Assembly (NCBI RefSeq): GCF_012034935.1
Contig: NZ_JAATEN010000003.1
Coordinates: forward strand, 62,001 to 126,000
DNA from: Streptomyces zingiberis
Lineage (GTDB): Bacteria; Actinomycetota; Actinomycetes; Streptomycetales; Streptomycetaceae
DNA length: 64,000 nt
Reading direction: 5' to 3'
The notes beneath the pieces were generated by a model. That model made no database searches, was not told the origin of the DNA, and worked only from the letters and a program-made list of their open reading frames with translations. Below, in pieces: positions 1 through 11,311 of the stretch (its first letter is position 1; each line of letters starts with the position of its first letter). The translations under genes were made by a program, and so were the position numbers.

Positions 1-71
1 TCACCGTCCGGTCGTCGGGACGGCTCGCCGGACGGCGGTCAGGCCGCTCGGTGGACGGCCGTCAGGACCGC

Positions 72-1745
72 TCAGTGGGCGAGGACGGGGACGGGCGCGG
101 CCTGGCCCTCGTCGCCCTCCGGCCCTCCCCGGCCCGTCGAGCCGTCCTGGGCCCTCGCACCGTCCTGCCCGGTCGTCGTTCCCCGGCCGTCCGCACCGTC
201 ATGGCCAGCCGCACCGTCACGGTCGTCACCGGTGGTGCCACCGGAGCCGCCCCTGCCGGTGCCCGCCACCACCGTCGCCCCCTGGCGCCGCGCGTTGACC
301 AGCACGGCGGCCACCGCGGCGGCCAGCAGCAGGATGGTGAACGCCCACCAGATCGCCGTCGTGAAGCCGTGCACCATCGCCTGGAGGCGCAGCGTCTCCG
401 CCGCCGCCCGGGCGGCACCCGTACCGCCGGTGGCCGCGCCGGCCGCGTGCGCGGTGACGTAGGCCGTGGTGGCGCCCGCCGCGACGGTGTTCAGCAGTGC
501 GGTGCCGATCGCCCCGCCGACCTGCTGCGAGGTGTTGACCATCGCGGAGGCCACTCCGGCGTCGCGCGGCTCCACCCCGTAGGTGGCCAGGCTCATACCG
601 GGCATGAAGGCGCTGCCCATGCCGAGGCCCATCAGCACCAGTCCGGGAAGGATCACCGTGGTGTACGGCGTGTCCACGTCGATACGGGTCAGGATCAGCA
701 GACCCAGCGCGGCGACCAGGAAACCCGGGGCCATCAGCAGCCGCGGCCGGACGCGGGTCATCAGCCGCGCGCCGATCTGCGTGGAACCGGTGATCATGCC
801 GGCCACCATCGGCAGGAATGCCAGTCCGGTCATGACGGGGCTGTAGTCCTTCACGACCTGGAGGTAGTAGGTCAGGAAGAGGAACAGCCCGAACATCCCG
901 ATCACGGCGAGACCGAGCGAGAGATAGACCCCGCCCCGGTTGCGGTCCAGCACCACCCGCAGCGGCAGCAGCGGATGCCGCACCCCGGCCTCGACGGCGA
1001 CGAAGGCGACGAGGAGCAGGCCGGCCGCGGCGAACAGGCCGACGGTGAATCCGTCGCTCCAGCCGTGGGACTCGGCGCGGGAGAAGGCGTAGACGAGGGA
1101 GACCAGCCCGGTCGTCGCCAGCAGCACCCCGGGGACGTCGAGCCGGGAACGATTGCGCGCCCCCGCGGGCTCCCGGATCACCAGCAGCGCGCCGGCGGCG
1201 GCCACCACGGCGAAGGGGATGTTGACGTAGAACGTCCAGCGCCAGTTCAGGTACTCGGTGAGCAGCCCGCCGAGGATCAGCCCGATGGCACCGCCGCCCC
1301 CCGCGATGGCGCCGAACACACCGAACGCCTTCGCCCGCTCCCGCGCGTCCGTGAACATCACCGCCAGCAGGGAGAGCGCCGCCGGGGCGAGCAGTGCCCC
1401 GAACACCCCTTGCAGCGCGCGGGCTCCGAGCAGCACGGCGGTCGACGAGGCTGCTCCGCCGAGCGCGGAGGCGAGGGCGAAACCGCCGAGGCCGGTGAGG
1501 AAGGCGCGCCGCCGCCCCCAGAGGTCCGCGATCCGGCCGCCGGCGAGCAGGAGCCCACCGAAGGCCAGGGCGTAGGCGGTGATGACCCACTGCCGGTTGC
1601 CGTCGGTGATGCCGAGGTCGGTCTGGGCGGAGGGGAGGGCGATGTTCACGATGGTCGCGTCGAGCACCACCATCAACTGGGCGAGGGCGATGAAGGCCAG
1701 CGCTTTCCAGCGCTGGGGATCGGGCCGGGTCTCGATGGTCGGCAT
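72..1745 (-). CDS. MFS drug exporter, DHA2 (EmrB/QacA) type
   Basis: A 557-residue integral membrane protein of the 14-helix DHA2 branch of the major facilitator superfamily, expected to export drugs or other small molecules by proton antiport. The N-terminus carries the family pattern: a first helix with VVLDATIVNIALPS, then GRIADLWGRRRAF (motif A, cytoplasmic loop 2-3) and the ARALQGVFGAL region. The last 60 or so residues are a Gly/Asp/Thr-rich hydrophilic tail with no visible domain, which is unusual for the family. It lies 383 bp downstream of a TetR gene on the same strand, the usual pairing of an exporter with its repressor. The family is clear; the substrate is unknown. Confidence 0.9.
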   Translation of the reverse strand: MPTIETRPDPQRWKALAFIALAQLMVVLDATIVNIALPSAQTDLGITDGNRQWVITAYALAFGGLLLAGGRIADLWGRRRAFLTGLGGFALASALGGAASSTAVLLGARALQGVFGALLAPAALSLLAVMFTDARERAKAFGVFGAIAGGGGAIGLILGGLLTEYLNWRWTFYVNIPFAVVAAAGALLVIREPAGARNRSRLDVPGVLLATTGLVSLVYAFSRAESHGWSDGFTVGLFAAAGLLLVAFVAVEAGVRHPLLPLRVVLDRNRGGVYLSLGLAVIGMFGLFLFLTYYLQVVKDYSPVMTGLAFLPMVAGMITGSTQIGARLMTRVRPRLLMAPGFLVAALGLLILTRIDVDTPYTTVILPGLVLMGLGMGSAFMPGMSLATYGVEPRDAGVASAMVNTSQQVGGAIGTALLNTVAAGATTAYVTAHAAGAATGGTGAARAAAETLRLQAMVHGFTTAIWWAFTILLLAAAVAAVLVNARRQGATVVAGTGRGGSGGTTGDDRDGAAGHDGADGRGTTTGQDGARAQDGSTGRGGPEGDEGQAAPVPVLAH

Positions 1746-2128
1746 GACGGTTTCCCCCTGTGGGATCGGTGGTTCGGTACGGCCGGCCGTTACGGCGGTC
1801 GGCGGCAGGAAAGAAGACGGGGAGGCGCAGGGACGAAGAGGCGGGAGAACGGGAGGGCGGACGGGCGGAGGGCCACAGCGACGGGCGGCCGGGACGTGCA
1901 GCCGGGTATCGCCGGCGCCCTGGTTGGTCCCGGTGGGAACGGGTCCGACCGCGGCCTCGTGCCGTTACCGGCCGGGCCGGGCCGGTGGGAACGTCACGGC
2001 ATCGGGTACGGCGCGTTGTTGACGTGGTCCAGCGAACGGCGGGGCAGCCGGCCCGTCCGGGCGGGGCGTCCCGCCGGCCGGTCGTACGCCGGTGCGGGCC
2101 GGGCCCGGGGTGAAGTCGGGCGGCGCAG
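1746..2128. promoter_or_regulatory. Gap between TetR and MFS genes with a palindrome
   Basis: This 383-bp stretch has no convincing gene. It contains a perfect 12-bp palindrome, ACGGCCGGCCGT at 1779-1790, within a slightly longer imperfect one (GTACGGCCGGCCGTTAC), about 35 bp upstream of the MFS start. That is a plausible operator for the adjacent TetR protein, but in such GC-rich DNA a palindrome of this composition can arise by chance. Confidence 0.3.
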
Positions 2129-2857
2129 TCAGGTTCGTTGGCGCAGGTCCTCCCAGGTGGCCGCGGAGCCGGGGAGCTCGGAGCGGGCGGGGGCCTGGAG
2201 GCCGTCCAGGAAGAGCCGCAGGTGCCGGTGGACGAACCGGTCGAACTCGGCGCACCCGGTACTGGGCAGCGGACGGGTGAGCTGTGTGACGGCCACCAGC
2301 AGGTCGCCTGTTTCGACGTCGTCCCGGAGGCGCCCGGAGGCGCGCGCACGCTCCATCAGCGCCTCGACCGCCCGCCCGAGCCGCTCGCGCGCCACGGTGT
2401 TCTCGTCGCTCCCGTCGTTCCGGGCGTCGTTCTGGGTGTCGTTCCGGGTGTCGTTTTGGCCGTCCTTCGCGCCGTTGCTCTCGGCGTGGTTCCGGCCCGC
2501 GCCGGCGAGCAGCGGGCACAGCGCGCCGATCCGCTCGGCGACGGCCGCGTGGACGAAGCGGCACAGCGCCTCGAAACCGTCCGGTTCCTCCGCGAGCGCC
2601 GTCTCGGCGGCGGTGATGATCCGCTCCGTGACATGGAGGGTGACCCGGCGGATGAGGTCGTCGCGGTCGGAGAAGTGCCGGTAGAGCGTCGCGTTGCCGA
2701 CTCCCGCCCGGCGTGCGACCTCGTCCAGCGGGATCTCGGCTCCGTGCTCCACGAACAGTTCCCGGGCGGCCGCCACGATCCGCTCGCGGTTGCGCAGGGC
2801 GTCGGCCCGCAGGCGGGGCTCCTCCTTGCGCGTCGGCGCGGTGGCGGGGGTCCGCAC
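2129..2857 (-). CDS. TetR/AcrR-family transcriptional regulator
   Basis: A 242-residue TetR-type repressor. The N-terminal helix-turn-helix is plain (RERIVAAARELFVEHG, then IPLDEVARRAGVGNATLYRHF, about residues 24-65). The ligand-binding half carries an inserted hydrophilic linker at about residues 130-150 made of repeated Asn-Asp-Thr/Ala-Arg units (see the repeat at 2404-2465). It probably represses the DHA2 exporter gene downstream and itself. The start gives an N-terminus of normal length for the family. Confidence 0.88.
   Translation of the reverse strand: MRTPATAPTRKEEPRLRADALRNRERIVAAARELFVEHGAEIPLDEVARRAGVGNATLYRHFSDRDDLIRRVTLHVTERIITAAETALAEEPDGFEALCRFVHAAVAERIGALCPLLAGAGRNHAESNGAKDGQNDTRNDTQNDARNDGSDENTVARERLGRAVEALMERARASGRLRDDVETGDLLVAVTQLTRPLPSTGCAEFDRFVHRHLRLFLDGLQAPARSELPGSAATWEDLRQRT
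2404..2465 (-). repeat. In-frame tandem repeat in the TetR linker
   Basis: Imperfect 12-nt units (GTCGTTCCGGGT type on the plus strand) encode a run of NDTR/NDTQ/NDAR-like units inside the TetR gene. The unit length is a multiple of three, so copy-number change would lengthen or shorten the linker without a frameshift. Confidence 0.6.
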
Positions 2858-3365
2858 GGTTCTCTCCTCTCAGCAGGTCCCACAGCTCTGTAGCTCCCAC
2901 AGCTCGGCAGGTCCACAGCTCGGCAGGTTCACGGGGACCGGGCCGGGCCACTGTCACGTAACCCGGGGGCCAACCGGGGAACATCTCCCCGGTTCGTGTC
3001 CCACACAGTCGAACAGGAGCCCGCCCCGGACCATTTCCCGTCGCGACGTGACGCCCGCCACATCGCGGTGTGTGTGCGCGGGAGGAGCGCAGCGACCGGC
3101 GGCCCGCGGAAACCCCGGCCGACCCCGGCCACCCCCGATCGGAGCACCGTTTCCCCACGATCGGCCGCCTACCGCGCGCGCCTCTTCGGTCACTCGGCGC
3201 ACAGTGGTCACACCCAGGAACGGACGGGACGACGTCCGGGGCCGTCCGTACACCCGTACGCCCACGGCCCCCAGGGCCGCTGCCCCCGAGGGCACCCGGT
3301 CCCGTTCGTCCCGGCCCCGCCCGAACCGCCTCGACCGGCGGCGCACCGACCACGAAGGCGACCGC
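2858..3365. promoter_or_regulatory. Divergent intergenic region between TetR and M6 protease genes
   Basis: No gene is seen in these 508 bp. Just upstream of the TetR start, at about 2878-2930, the 7-mer CACAGCT occurs three times in direct orientation, twice followed by CGGCAGGT. Repeated short motifs at this place could be operator half-sites. The remainder shows nothing recognisable. Confidence 0.3.
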
Positions 3366-5201
<1,836 letters not shown>

Positions 5202-5203
5202 CC

Positions 5204-5224
5204 GGCGGCGGACGACGCGCCGCC
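5204..5224 (+). terminator. Hairpin after the M6 protease gene
   Basis: Arms GGCGGCG (5204-5210) and CGCCGCC (5218-5224) start two bases after the stop codon, with a 7-nt loop. No U-tract follows, as is normal for Streptomyces terminators. Confidence 0.5.
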
Positions 5225-5444
5225 GCTCCCGCCGGCCCGATCATGCGGCGAAGGCGCCCGGTCACCGGCCGGAGCCCTGTCCGCATCCCCTTTCCGCCGT
5301 CCCGACCTGCTGCCGTCCCGACCTGCTGCCGTCCCGACCTGCCGCCTCCCGGCCGCCCCGCCGTCCGGCGAGGCCCGTGCCGTCCGGCCTCGGCGCGATC
5401 GCGCGCCGGGGCGCGCGGCCGGCGGGTCGTCCACGCGAGCCCGG

Positions 5445-8270
5445 TCAGGCGGCCGCCCCGCCGGCGTCGTCCTGCCCGTTCGGGGGCGCGGGCTTTCCCC
5501 CGGAAGGCGTCCGCCCCCGGGTGCCGCCGCCCTCCACGGGTACGCCCAGCGGCTCGGCCAGCCCGATGACGATCTCGTCCAGCCGCTGGATGTGCCGGGC
5601 CACCCGGGCGCCGACCGGGGATCGCGCCGGGTGTTCGATCACCGCGAGCGTGAGGGTGTCGGAGGCCGGCAGCAGCACACCGCCCTCGGCGGGCCGCTCC
5701 CCGGGTTCCGCCAGGCTGTCGGTGAGCGTCCGCAGGTTGCGGGAGAGACGTCCGGCGGCGGAGGCCACCCGGGGGTCGGGGCTGATCCGGCTGCCTCCGG
5801 TCACCTGTTCGGCGACGGCAGCGAGGCTGCGCACGTGGTAGGCGCCGCCGTCCAGCAGCGCGAGGATGTAACGGGCGGTCTGGCTCCGGGTCCGCAGTGG
5901 GCTGATGGGGTGCGTGAGCGGTTTGACGGCGGCGCGCAGGCCGTCCAGCGCGTCGTCCAGTTCCCGGGCGGCCTCCAGCAGATCGGCGCCGGCGACCGGT
6001 GCCGAGCCGCCCCGCTCACCGCTGAGGCGGCGTACCGCCTCCTCCGTGACGTCCCGCATCCGTTCCAGGACCGTGCGCAGCAACCCGTCGGTGTGTTCGG
6101 AGGTGCGGATCGGCAGCACCAGCAGCGCGGCGATCAGCCCGCAGGCGACGCCGATCAGCGTCTCCTCGACGCGCAGCAGCAGCACGGCGCTGCTGTAGGT
6201 GTCGAGGAGGGTGAAGAGCAGGCCGAGCATCGACGTCATGAAGAACGACGTCAGGGTGTGCGAGACGGGCGCCACGTAGAACGCGGCGAAGACGCAGATC
6301 AGGATGATGCCGAACGCGAGCCCGGGGCGCCCGCCCGCGAGACCGGCCAGACCGGCGCCGGCGAACACCCCGATGGCCGTGCCCGTGAGCCGCCGGTAGC
6401 CCTTGACCAGGATCTCGCCGGTGGAGGCGGTGCCGAGGAAGACCACCCAGCAGGTGAGGACGGCCCAGTACCACCGCTGCGGCGACAGCAGTTCACCGCC
6501 GGCGATGGCCAGCGCGGAGCCGACGGTGACCTGGAATGCGGTGCGGGTGCTGGGACGGCGCAGACCGCGGGGTTCGCCGTCGGACGGTTCCTCCGCGTCG
6601 GTGCCGGGCGTCGCGCCGTCCTTCCGCGCCGTTTCACCCGCCCGTTCCCTCTCGCCCTTCCGCTTCTCCTTGCCTTTCGGGTCCTTCGGCTCGTCGTTGT
6701 TCTTGTTCTTGTTCTTGTCCTTCGGCTTCCGGCCGAAGGACCACGCCTTGCCGGCCCCGAGCGCCCGCCCTCCTCCGTCGCTGCTCCCGTCCGTACCGGG
6801 CCGTCCGCGTTCGCCGTCCGTACCGGGCGCCCCGGCATCGGCGCGCGCACCGTCCCGCGCGCCCTCACCCGAGAGGGGGACGGCACGGCCACCGCCCTCG
6901 GGCCGTTCACGCTCCGCGCGCCGGGACAGCTCCTCCGTTTCCAGTTCCTCGCGGTACCGGCTGGTCCGGGGGCGGTCGTCCGCGTCACCGTCACCCCGGC
7001 CCAGGGCGATCTCCAGTCCCAGAGCGCTGTAGACCAACTCGCCGATGGCGCGCAGCACCTCCTGGTCGGACGCCGGTTCGCGGGCCAGCCGCTCGGTTTC
7101 GCAGTAGCCCAGCAGCCGCTCCCGTACGTAGCCGAGCCCGACGGGAGTGCGCTGGAGCAGCCAGTCCCGGCTCACCGCCTGGTACAGCTCACGCAGGCGC
7201 GCGGTGACGGACGGGGTGTGCGGCGGACGGTCGTGGTCGAGGAGGACGGCGGCCAGCCGCTCGGCGGAGACCTCCATTCCGGCGACGCGGCGTTCGACGG
7301 AGGCGGCCGTCTGCTCGTCCGGGTCGCTGTCCTCCAGCCGGTCCTGGATCATCAGGGCCGCCTCGTGCAGCCGGACGATCCGGCGCCGCAGCCGCCGCTC
7401 GGCCCGGTCATCCCGCTCGTCCGGCTCGCCCGGCCCGGAAGCGGAACCGTCCGCACCGGAGCCTGCCGCCGATTCCCCGGCCGGGGGTGGACCGTTCCGC
7501 TCCGTGGCGGCCTCCGCACCGCCTCCCGCCACTCCGCCCGAGTCCTGTCCGGGCGCCCCGGCGCGTACCGAGGGGCCGCCCGCCCCCGCCTCGGCCAGTT
7601 CGACCATCGCGGAAACGGCCTGCTGGAGCCGGGTGCGGAAGGAGCCGATCAGCAGGTCGAGGGTCCGCTCGGGCGTCACCCGCACCACCCCGAACCGCAC
7701 GACCGCAGCACAGCCGAAGGCCACCAGCAAGGCCAGCCCCACCTGCGGCAGTTGGGCGAGGTTCACCTGCGCGAACTGCGCGATGAAGAACATCTGGAAG
7801 GCGATCATCCCGAGCGCCTTGCCACGCAGCCCGAAGCGCCGGATGTAGACCGCGGCGAAGATCACCGCGATGAACACGGCGTCCGCGAGGACGCGATACG
7901 GCGCCAGCGCGGTGCCCGCCGCGACCGACGCCGCCGCCACCGGCAGCCCCAGCGCGAGCGTCACCGCCTGCTCGCGCGGGCGGCGCTCGCCGATCGCGAT
8001 GGTCGTGACCAGCGCTCCCATCGCGCCCGCGACCTGGACCCGCAGGGGGAGGCCCACGAACGCCAGCGCCCCCAGGGTCAGTCCGACCGACAGGACGGTC
8101 CGCAGCCCGGCCATGAGCCGCAACAGCCCCGGGTCCGAGGCCGGAAGCCGCACCGCCCACCGTCGCCCGGCCCCGGCCCCGGCTCCGGCCCGCGGCACGG
8201 CGGGACGGCGGGACGGCTCACGCCGCGCGCCCTCTCCGCGCCCGCCGCCGTCAGCGGATGATGCGCTCAT
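5445..8270 (-). CDS. FUSC-family membrane protein (aromatic-acid exporter-like)
   Basis: A 941-residue protein with the duplicated architecture of the FUSC family: an N-terminal bundle of membrane helices (about residues 50-210), a long hydrophilic middle, a second membrane bundle (about residues 570-720) and a soluble C-terminal tail. FUSC proteins are linked to efflux of aromatic acids or to envelope functions; the substrate is not predictable. The ATG at 8270 is chosen because GGGAGG precedes it at good distance. The middle region holds long low-complexity insertions, including a Lys/Asn/Asp/Glu-rich run coded at about 6640-6730 with AT-rich codons unlike its neighbours. It has no obvious operon partner. 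Confidence 0.85.
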   Translation of the reverse strand: MSASSADGGGRGEGARREPSRRPAVPRAGAGAGAGRRWAVRLPASDPGLLRLMAGLRTVLSVGLTLGALAFVGLPLRVQVAGAMGALVTTIAIGERRPREQAVTLALGLPVAAASVAAGTALAPYRVLADAVFIAVIFAAVYIRRFGLRGKALGMIAFQMFFIAQFAQVNLAQLPQVGLALLVAFGCAAVVRFGVVRVTPERTLDLLIGSFRTRLQQAVSAMVELAEAGAGGPSVRAGAPGQDSGGVAGGGAEAATERNGPPPAGESAAGSGADGSASGPGEPDERDDRAERRLRRRIVRLHEAALMIQDRLEDSDPDEQTAASVERRVAGMEVSAERLAAVLLDHDRPPHTPSVTARLRELYQAVSRDWLLQRTPVGLGYVRERLLGYCETERLAREPASDQEVLRAIGELVYSALGLEIALGRGDGDADDRPRTSRYREELETEELSRRAERERPEGGGRAVPLSGEGARDGARADAGAPGTDGERGRPGTDGSSDGGGRALGAGKAWSFGRKPKDKNKNKNNDEPKDPKGKEKRKGERERAGETARKDGATPGTDAEEPSDGEPRGLRRPSTRTAFQVTVGSALAIAGGELLSPQRWYWAVLTCWVVFLGTASTGEILVKGYRRLTGTAIGVFAGAGLAGLAGGRPGLAFGIILICVFAAFYVAPVSHTLTSFFMTSMLGLLFTLLDTYSSAVLLLRVEETLIGVACGLIAALLVLPIRTSEHTDGLLRTVLERMRDVTEEAVRRLSGERGGSAPVAGADLLEAARELDDALDGLRAAVKPLTHPISPLRTRSQTARYILALLDGGAYHVRSLAAVAEQVTGGSRISPDPRVASAAGRLSRNLRTLTDSLAEPGERPAEGGVLLPASDTLTLAVIEHPARSPVGARVARHIQRLDEIVIGLAEPLGVPVEGGGTRGRTPSGGKPAPPNGQDDAGGAAA

Positions 8271-9546
8271 GGTGGCGCTTCCCTCCCCGGATCCGCTCTT
8301 CCCCACGTTCCACGTCTCACTCCCGCGCCAGTCTCGACCTGCGAAGACCTCGTCACCGTAGCGGGCCCGGCCCGCGCCCCCACCATGGCCGAACCGTGGA
8401 ACGGGGGTGGGAGGGGAACCTGCGGAACCAAAAGCTCCGCCAACTCGCCCGTGAGAACGGTGAGAAGGGCGAACACCGGCCCGGGGCGAGGAGACGGGGA
8501 GCTGCCGCCACATCCCTGTCATCCCGAGCCCCTCTCGCGCCCACCCCTCACACCCGGCCGGGCGCGCCCCGCGATACCTCCCAGCCCGCCCCACCCGGCC
8601 CACCACCGGATCGCGTTCAGGCCGCCACCGCCGTCGCAGGCGAGGGACGGACCCGATCAGGACGGTGACACCGGCCGAAGAAATCGCACTGCTCCCCCCT
8701 GGACGTACCGACCGCCCGAGGCCGGCCCCGTGACCTGCCCGACCCCGCCCACCGGGGCTCCGGCCGACCCGAGGGCTCCCACCGAACACCGGGGTGTCGG
8801 TCGACACCGCGGGCTCCCACCGAACACCGGGGGTTCCGACCGGCACCCCCGACCGCGAACCCCCTTCCGCGCCATCTCCCGGCCGCTCCAGGCCCCTCCT
8901 CATCCGCCATTGATCAAGGTGCCCCACCCGCTACACTGACCGGGGGCCGCGACTACGGCCGCACCCCAAGCCCACCAGGATCAGCAGGAACCCCACCGGT
9001 CCCCGTTGACCCAATCGCCTCCGTGGGCCTTGCGGATAATTACGAAACCGCAGGCCAGGGGCCCGTCGCAGCGAGGCCTCGAAACGCCCCTGCTTCGAAT
9101 CGGGAAAGCGTAGGGCCTCCCCGCACGTCAGCTGTGTAGCGCCGCGTGACTGACGCCGACGCCGTAGCCTCGTTGAGGGCCTCCGAACTGAGGGCACTGC
9201 AAGTGTGGCCGGACCGCACACCCGGCACCGAGGCTGCGCCGTTCACCCAGGGGTCGCAGCTGACCGGATCGAGGGATGTGGCACAGCTGCTGAATACCGG
9301 CCGACCCGTCCCTGTGGGATGGAACGGCCATCGAGCCCCCGCCCATTCGAATGCGGGCGCGCACGCGGCCAGACACCGTCTGCCTCGCACTCACCGCCCT
9401 GACCTGAACCATCTACGGAACACAAGCCGATACCCCCCGGCACAGGCGTTCCAGACTGAAAGGCGCACGAAAGCTGGCCCGGCCCATGCGATGCACAGGG
9501 GCAGGGCCAGAGAGAGCCCGCGCGCTGGATGCCGTGGACTGGGTGG
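8271..9546. other. Gene-poor border region left of the dpd island
   Basis: I see no gene I can support in these 1,276 bp. Several open frames of 60-180 codons run across it on both strands, but none has a family resemblance, a good ribosome site or a consistent codon bias. The first half holds exact 22-bp repeats (separate entry). The second half (about 9000-9545) is less GC-biased and probably decayed or imported DNA marking the edge of the island. Confidence 0.5.
8773..8832. repeat. Two exact 22-bp direct repeats around a small palindrome
   Basis: An identical 22-bp sequence (core CTCCCACCGAACACCGG) occurs at 8773-8794 and 8811-8832. Between them lies GGTGTCGGTCGACACC, a hairpin with 7-bp arms. 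The arrangement resembles an intergenic repeat unit or a regulator binding array; no function can be assigned. Confidence 0.7.
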
Positions 9547-10314
9547 CTAACCAGAGATGAAGGCGATGGCATCGTGGCTGTGGATGCTCTCCAGGTTGCG
9601 GATACTTACCGCGTGCCGAAGGCCCCGATCCCGGCAGGAGGCACTGACCGTGCGGGCCATGTCCTCAACGAACACTGGACTGTCGTACGCCTGCATGGTC
9701 AGGACACGCTCGTCGGCGCGCTTGACCAAGGGCACCACTGGCGCCGAGGCAGAGGACGACAGCAACCGCACGGCGCCGTGAACCGGCAGGGGGTAGGGGG
9801 TGTCGCCCTGGCCGGTCACGGTGAGCGTGACCTGGCTGCGTTGATTGTGTGCGCCGTAGTCGGAGATGGCTTTGGAACACGGGCAGAGGCTGGTCACCTC
9901 CGCGGTCACGGCCGTCTGGACCGTCACGTTGCCGTTGTCCCAGTGCCCTTCGATGCGAATGTCGTGCACCTGCTTTGACTCACGGCCGCTTGCCGGGGCG
10001 ACCACGGTCGTGCTGACGGGCATGGCCATCGCCACGGTGATGGCGGGCGCATCCAGCAGATCCGCACCGGTCTTGAGGACGGTGGGCAACCGCCGCGGGT
10101 CGAATCTCTGCAAGTGCTCGTGCACGAGGGCAACCATGCGGCTCATGTGCGTACCGCGCCGGTCGTGCTGGAGGCGGACCGTCACCTCGAAGTCCGCGAT
10201 GCCCTCCTGACCGAGGTGGCCGTCCTCGAAGGACACGGGGTAGCGGACGCCGTCGATACCGACCCGGTCGAGTTCAATACCCCGGGAGTCGGTCTCGTTT
10301 TGGATGTCGTGCAT
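9547..10314 (-). CDS. folE2: GTP cyclohydrolase FolE2 (type IB)
   Basis: Converts GTP to dihydroneopterin triphosphate, the first step of preQ0 synthesis. The 255-residue protein matches the GCYH-IB (FolE2) subfamily rather than the canonical FolE: TSLCPCSKAISDYGAHNQRS at about 142-161 carries the metal-binding cysteine region and the conserved His. The ATG at 10314 lies two bases after the queD stop with a GGGGCGAG ribosome site inside queD; a longer frame is open but overlaps queD and lacks support. It is the last gene of queC-queE-queD-folE2, so its product almost certainly feeds 7-deazaguanine rather than folate synthesis. Confidence 0.93.
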   Translation of the reverse strand: MHDIQNETDSRGIELDRVGIDGVRYPVSFEDGHLGQEGIADFEVTVRLQHDRRGTHMSRMVALVHEHLQRFDPRRLPTVLKTGADLLDAPAITVAMAMPVSTTVVAPASGRESKQVHDIRIEGHWDNGNVTVQTAVTAEVTSLCPCSKAISDYGAHNQRSQVTLTVTGQGDTPYPLPVHGAVRLLSSSASAPVVPLVKRADERVLTMQAYDSPVFVEDMARTVSASCRDRGLRHAVSIRNLESIHSHDAIAFISG

Positions 10315-10316
10315 GC

Positions 10317-10673
10317 TCACTCGCCCCGGTACGTACAGCCCGAGGTGCACGTCTCGCGGACCGTAAGAGCCGAGAGCCCCGACAAGTTGGGCTGGAGACG
10401 TTCCCAGATCCAGCGGGCCAGGACCTCGCTGGTCGGGTTCTCCAGGCCCTCGATGTCGTTCAGGTAATAGTGGTCGAGTTGCGACTCGATCGGCTTGAAC
10501 GTCCGCTTGAGGTCACCGAAGTCCAATACCCAGCCCGCCTCGGGGTCGACCGGCGCCTCGACGTGCACGATCACCTTGTAGGAGTGACCGTGCAGTCGGG
10601 AGCACTTGTGGCCCTCGGGGACGTTGGGCAGCCGGTGCGCCGCCTCGAAGTTGAACTCGCGAAAGATTTCCAT
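10317..10673 (-). CDS. queD: 6-carboxy-5,6,7,8-tetrahydropterin synthase QueD
   Basis: Turns dihydroneopterin triphosphate into 6-carboxytetrahydropterin, the second step of preQ0 synthesis. At 118 residues it is the normal QueD size. The zinc-binding histidines are visible at His13 (AAHRL) and in RLHGHSYKV (His28, His30), with the catalytic Cys24 in KCSRL. The ATG abuts the queE stop codon (TAA then ATG), so the two genes are translationally coupled, and folE2 follows after two bases. Confidence 0.95.
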   Translation of the reverse strand: MEIFREFNFEAAHRLPNVPEGHKCSRLHGHSYKVIVHVEAPVDPEAGWVLDFGDLKRTFKPIESQLDHYYLNDIEGLENPTSEVLARWIWERLQPNLSGLSALTVRETCTSGCTYRGE

Positions 10674-11309
10674 TTACTGAATTCCCAGATACTTGTGCGT
10701 CTGGAGAGAGAGAATCCAGCGCGGGTTTTTCATGCAGTAGTCGACCACTGCACGGGTGTTGGCCTCCACGTCGGGGCCGTCCATCGGTTGAAGGCGGAAG
10801 TAACTGAAGTCCAACGCCTCGAACTGGGCCGGGTCCCCACCCAGTTGGGGATAGACCAGCTTCAACTCGTCGCCCTTATCGACCACGAGTTCGGAGCCGA
10901 TCTTGGGGCTCACGCACAGCCAGTCAATGCCCGCCGGCGGCACGCGCGTGCCGTTGGTCTCCACTGCGACCTCGAAGCCCCTGGCATGCAGGGCCTCGAC
11001 GGCTGCTTCGTCGAGTTGCAGCAGCGGCTCGCCGCCCGTACACACGACGAAGCGGTGCTCGGCGGATTCAGACGGCCAGGTGTTCTCCACGGCCTCGGCG
11101 AGGCCCTCGGGCGTGGCGAACCGGCCGCCGCCTTCGCCGTCGGTGCCCACGAAGTCGGTGTCGCAGAATTTGCAGATGGCGCGATGGCGGTCCTTCTCCA
11201 GGCCCGTCCACAGGTTGCAGCGTGAGAAGCGGCAGAAGACCGCCGGGCGGCCTGCATGGCTGCCCTCGCCCTGGAGGGTGTAGAAGATCTCTTTGATCAG
11301 ATAGGTCAT
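10674..11309 (-). CDS. queE: 7-carboxy-7-deazaguanine synthase QueE (radical SAM)
   Basis: A radical-SAM enzyme that contracts 6-carboxytetrahydropterin to 7-carboxy-7-deazaguanine. The 211-residue protein has the modified cluster loop: Cys31 in CNLWTG, then Cys46 and Cys49 in CKFCDTDFVG, a C-X14-C-X2-C spacing like that of E. coli QueE rather than the CX3CX2C of most radical-SAM enzymes. CTGGEPLLQ is the SAM-binding GGE motif. The ATG at 11309 lies two bases after the queC stop; the open frame reads further upstream but overlaps queC. Confidence 0.95.
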   Translation of the reverse strand: MTYLIKEIFYTLQGEGSHAGRPAVFCRFSRCNLWTGLEKDRHRAICKFCDTDFVGTDGEGGGRFATPEGLAEAVENTWPSESAEHRFVVCTGGEPLLQLDEAAVEALHARGFEVAVETNGTRVPPAGIDWLCVSPKIGSELVVDKGDELKLVYPQLGGDPAQFEALDFSYFRLQPMDGPDVEANTRAVVDYCMKNPRWILSLQTHKYLGIQ

Positions 11310-11311
11310 TC

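Noticed and set aside
2694..3365. N-terminal extension of the M6 protease frame
   Set aside because: It would cover the TetR start and its promoter region; the signal peptide fits the ATG at 3366.
9146..9550. 134-codon plus-strand ORF left of folE2
   Set aside because: It has no ribosome site or recognisable motif, and overlaps equally long frames on the other strand; it reads like decayed DNA.
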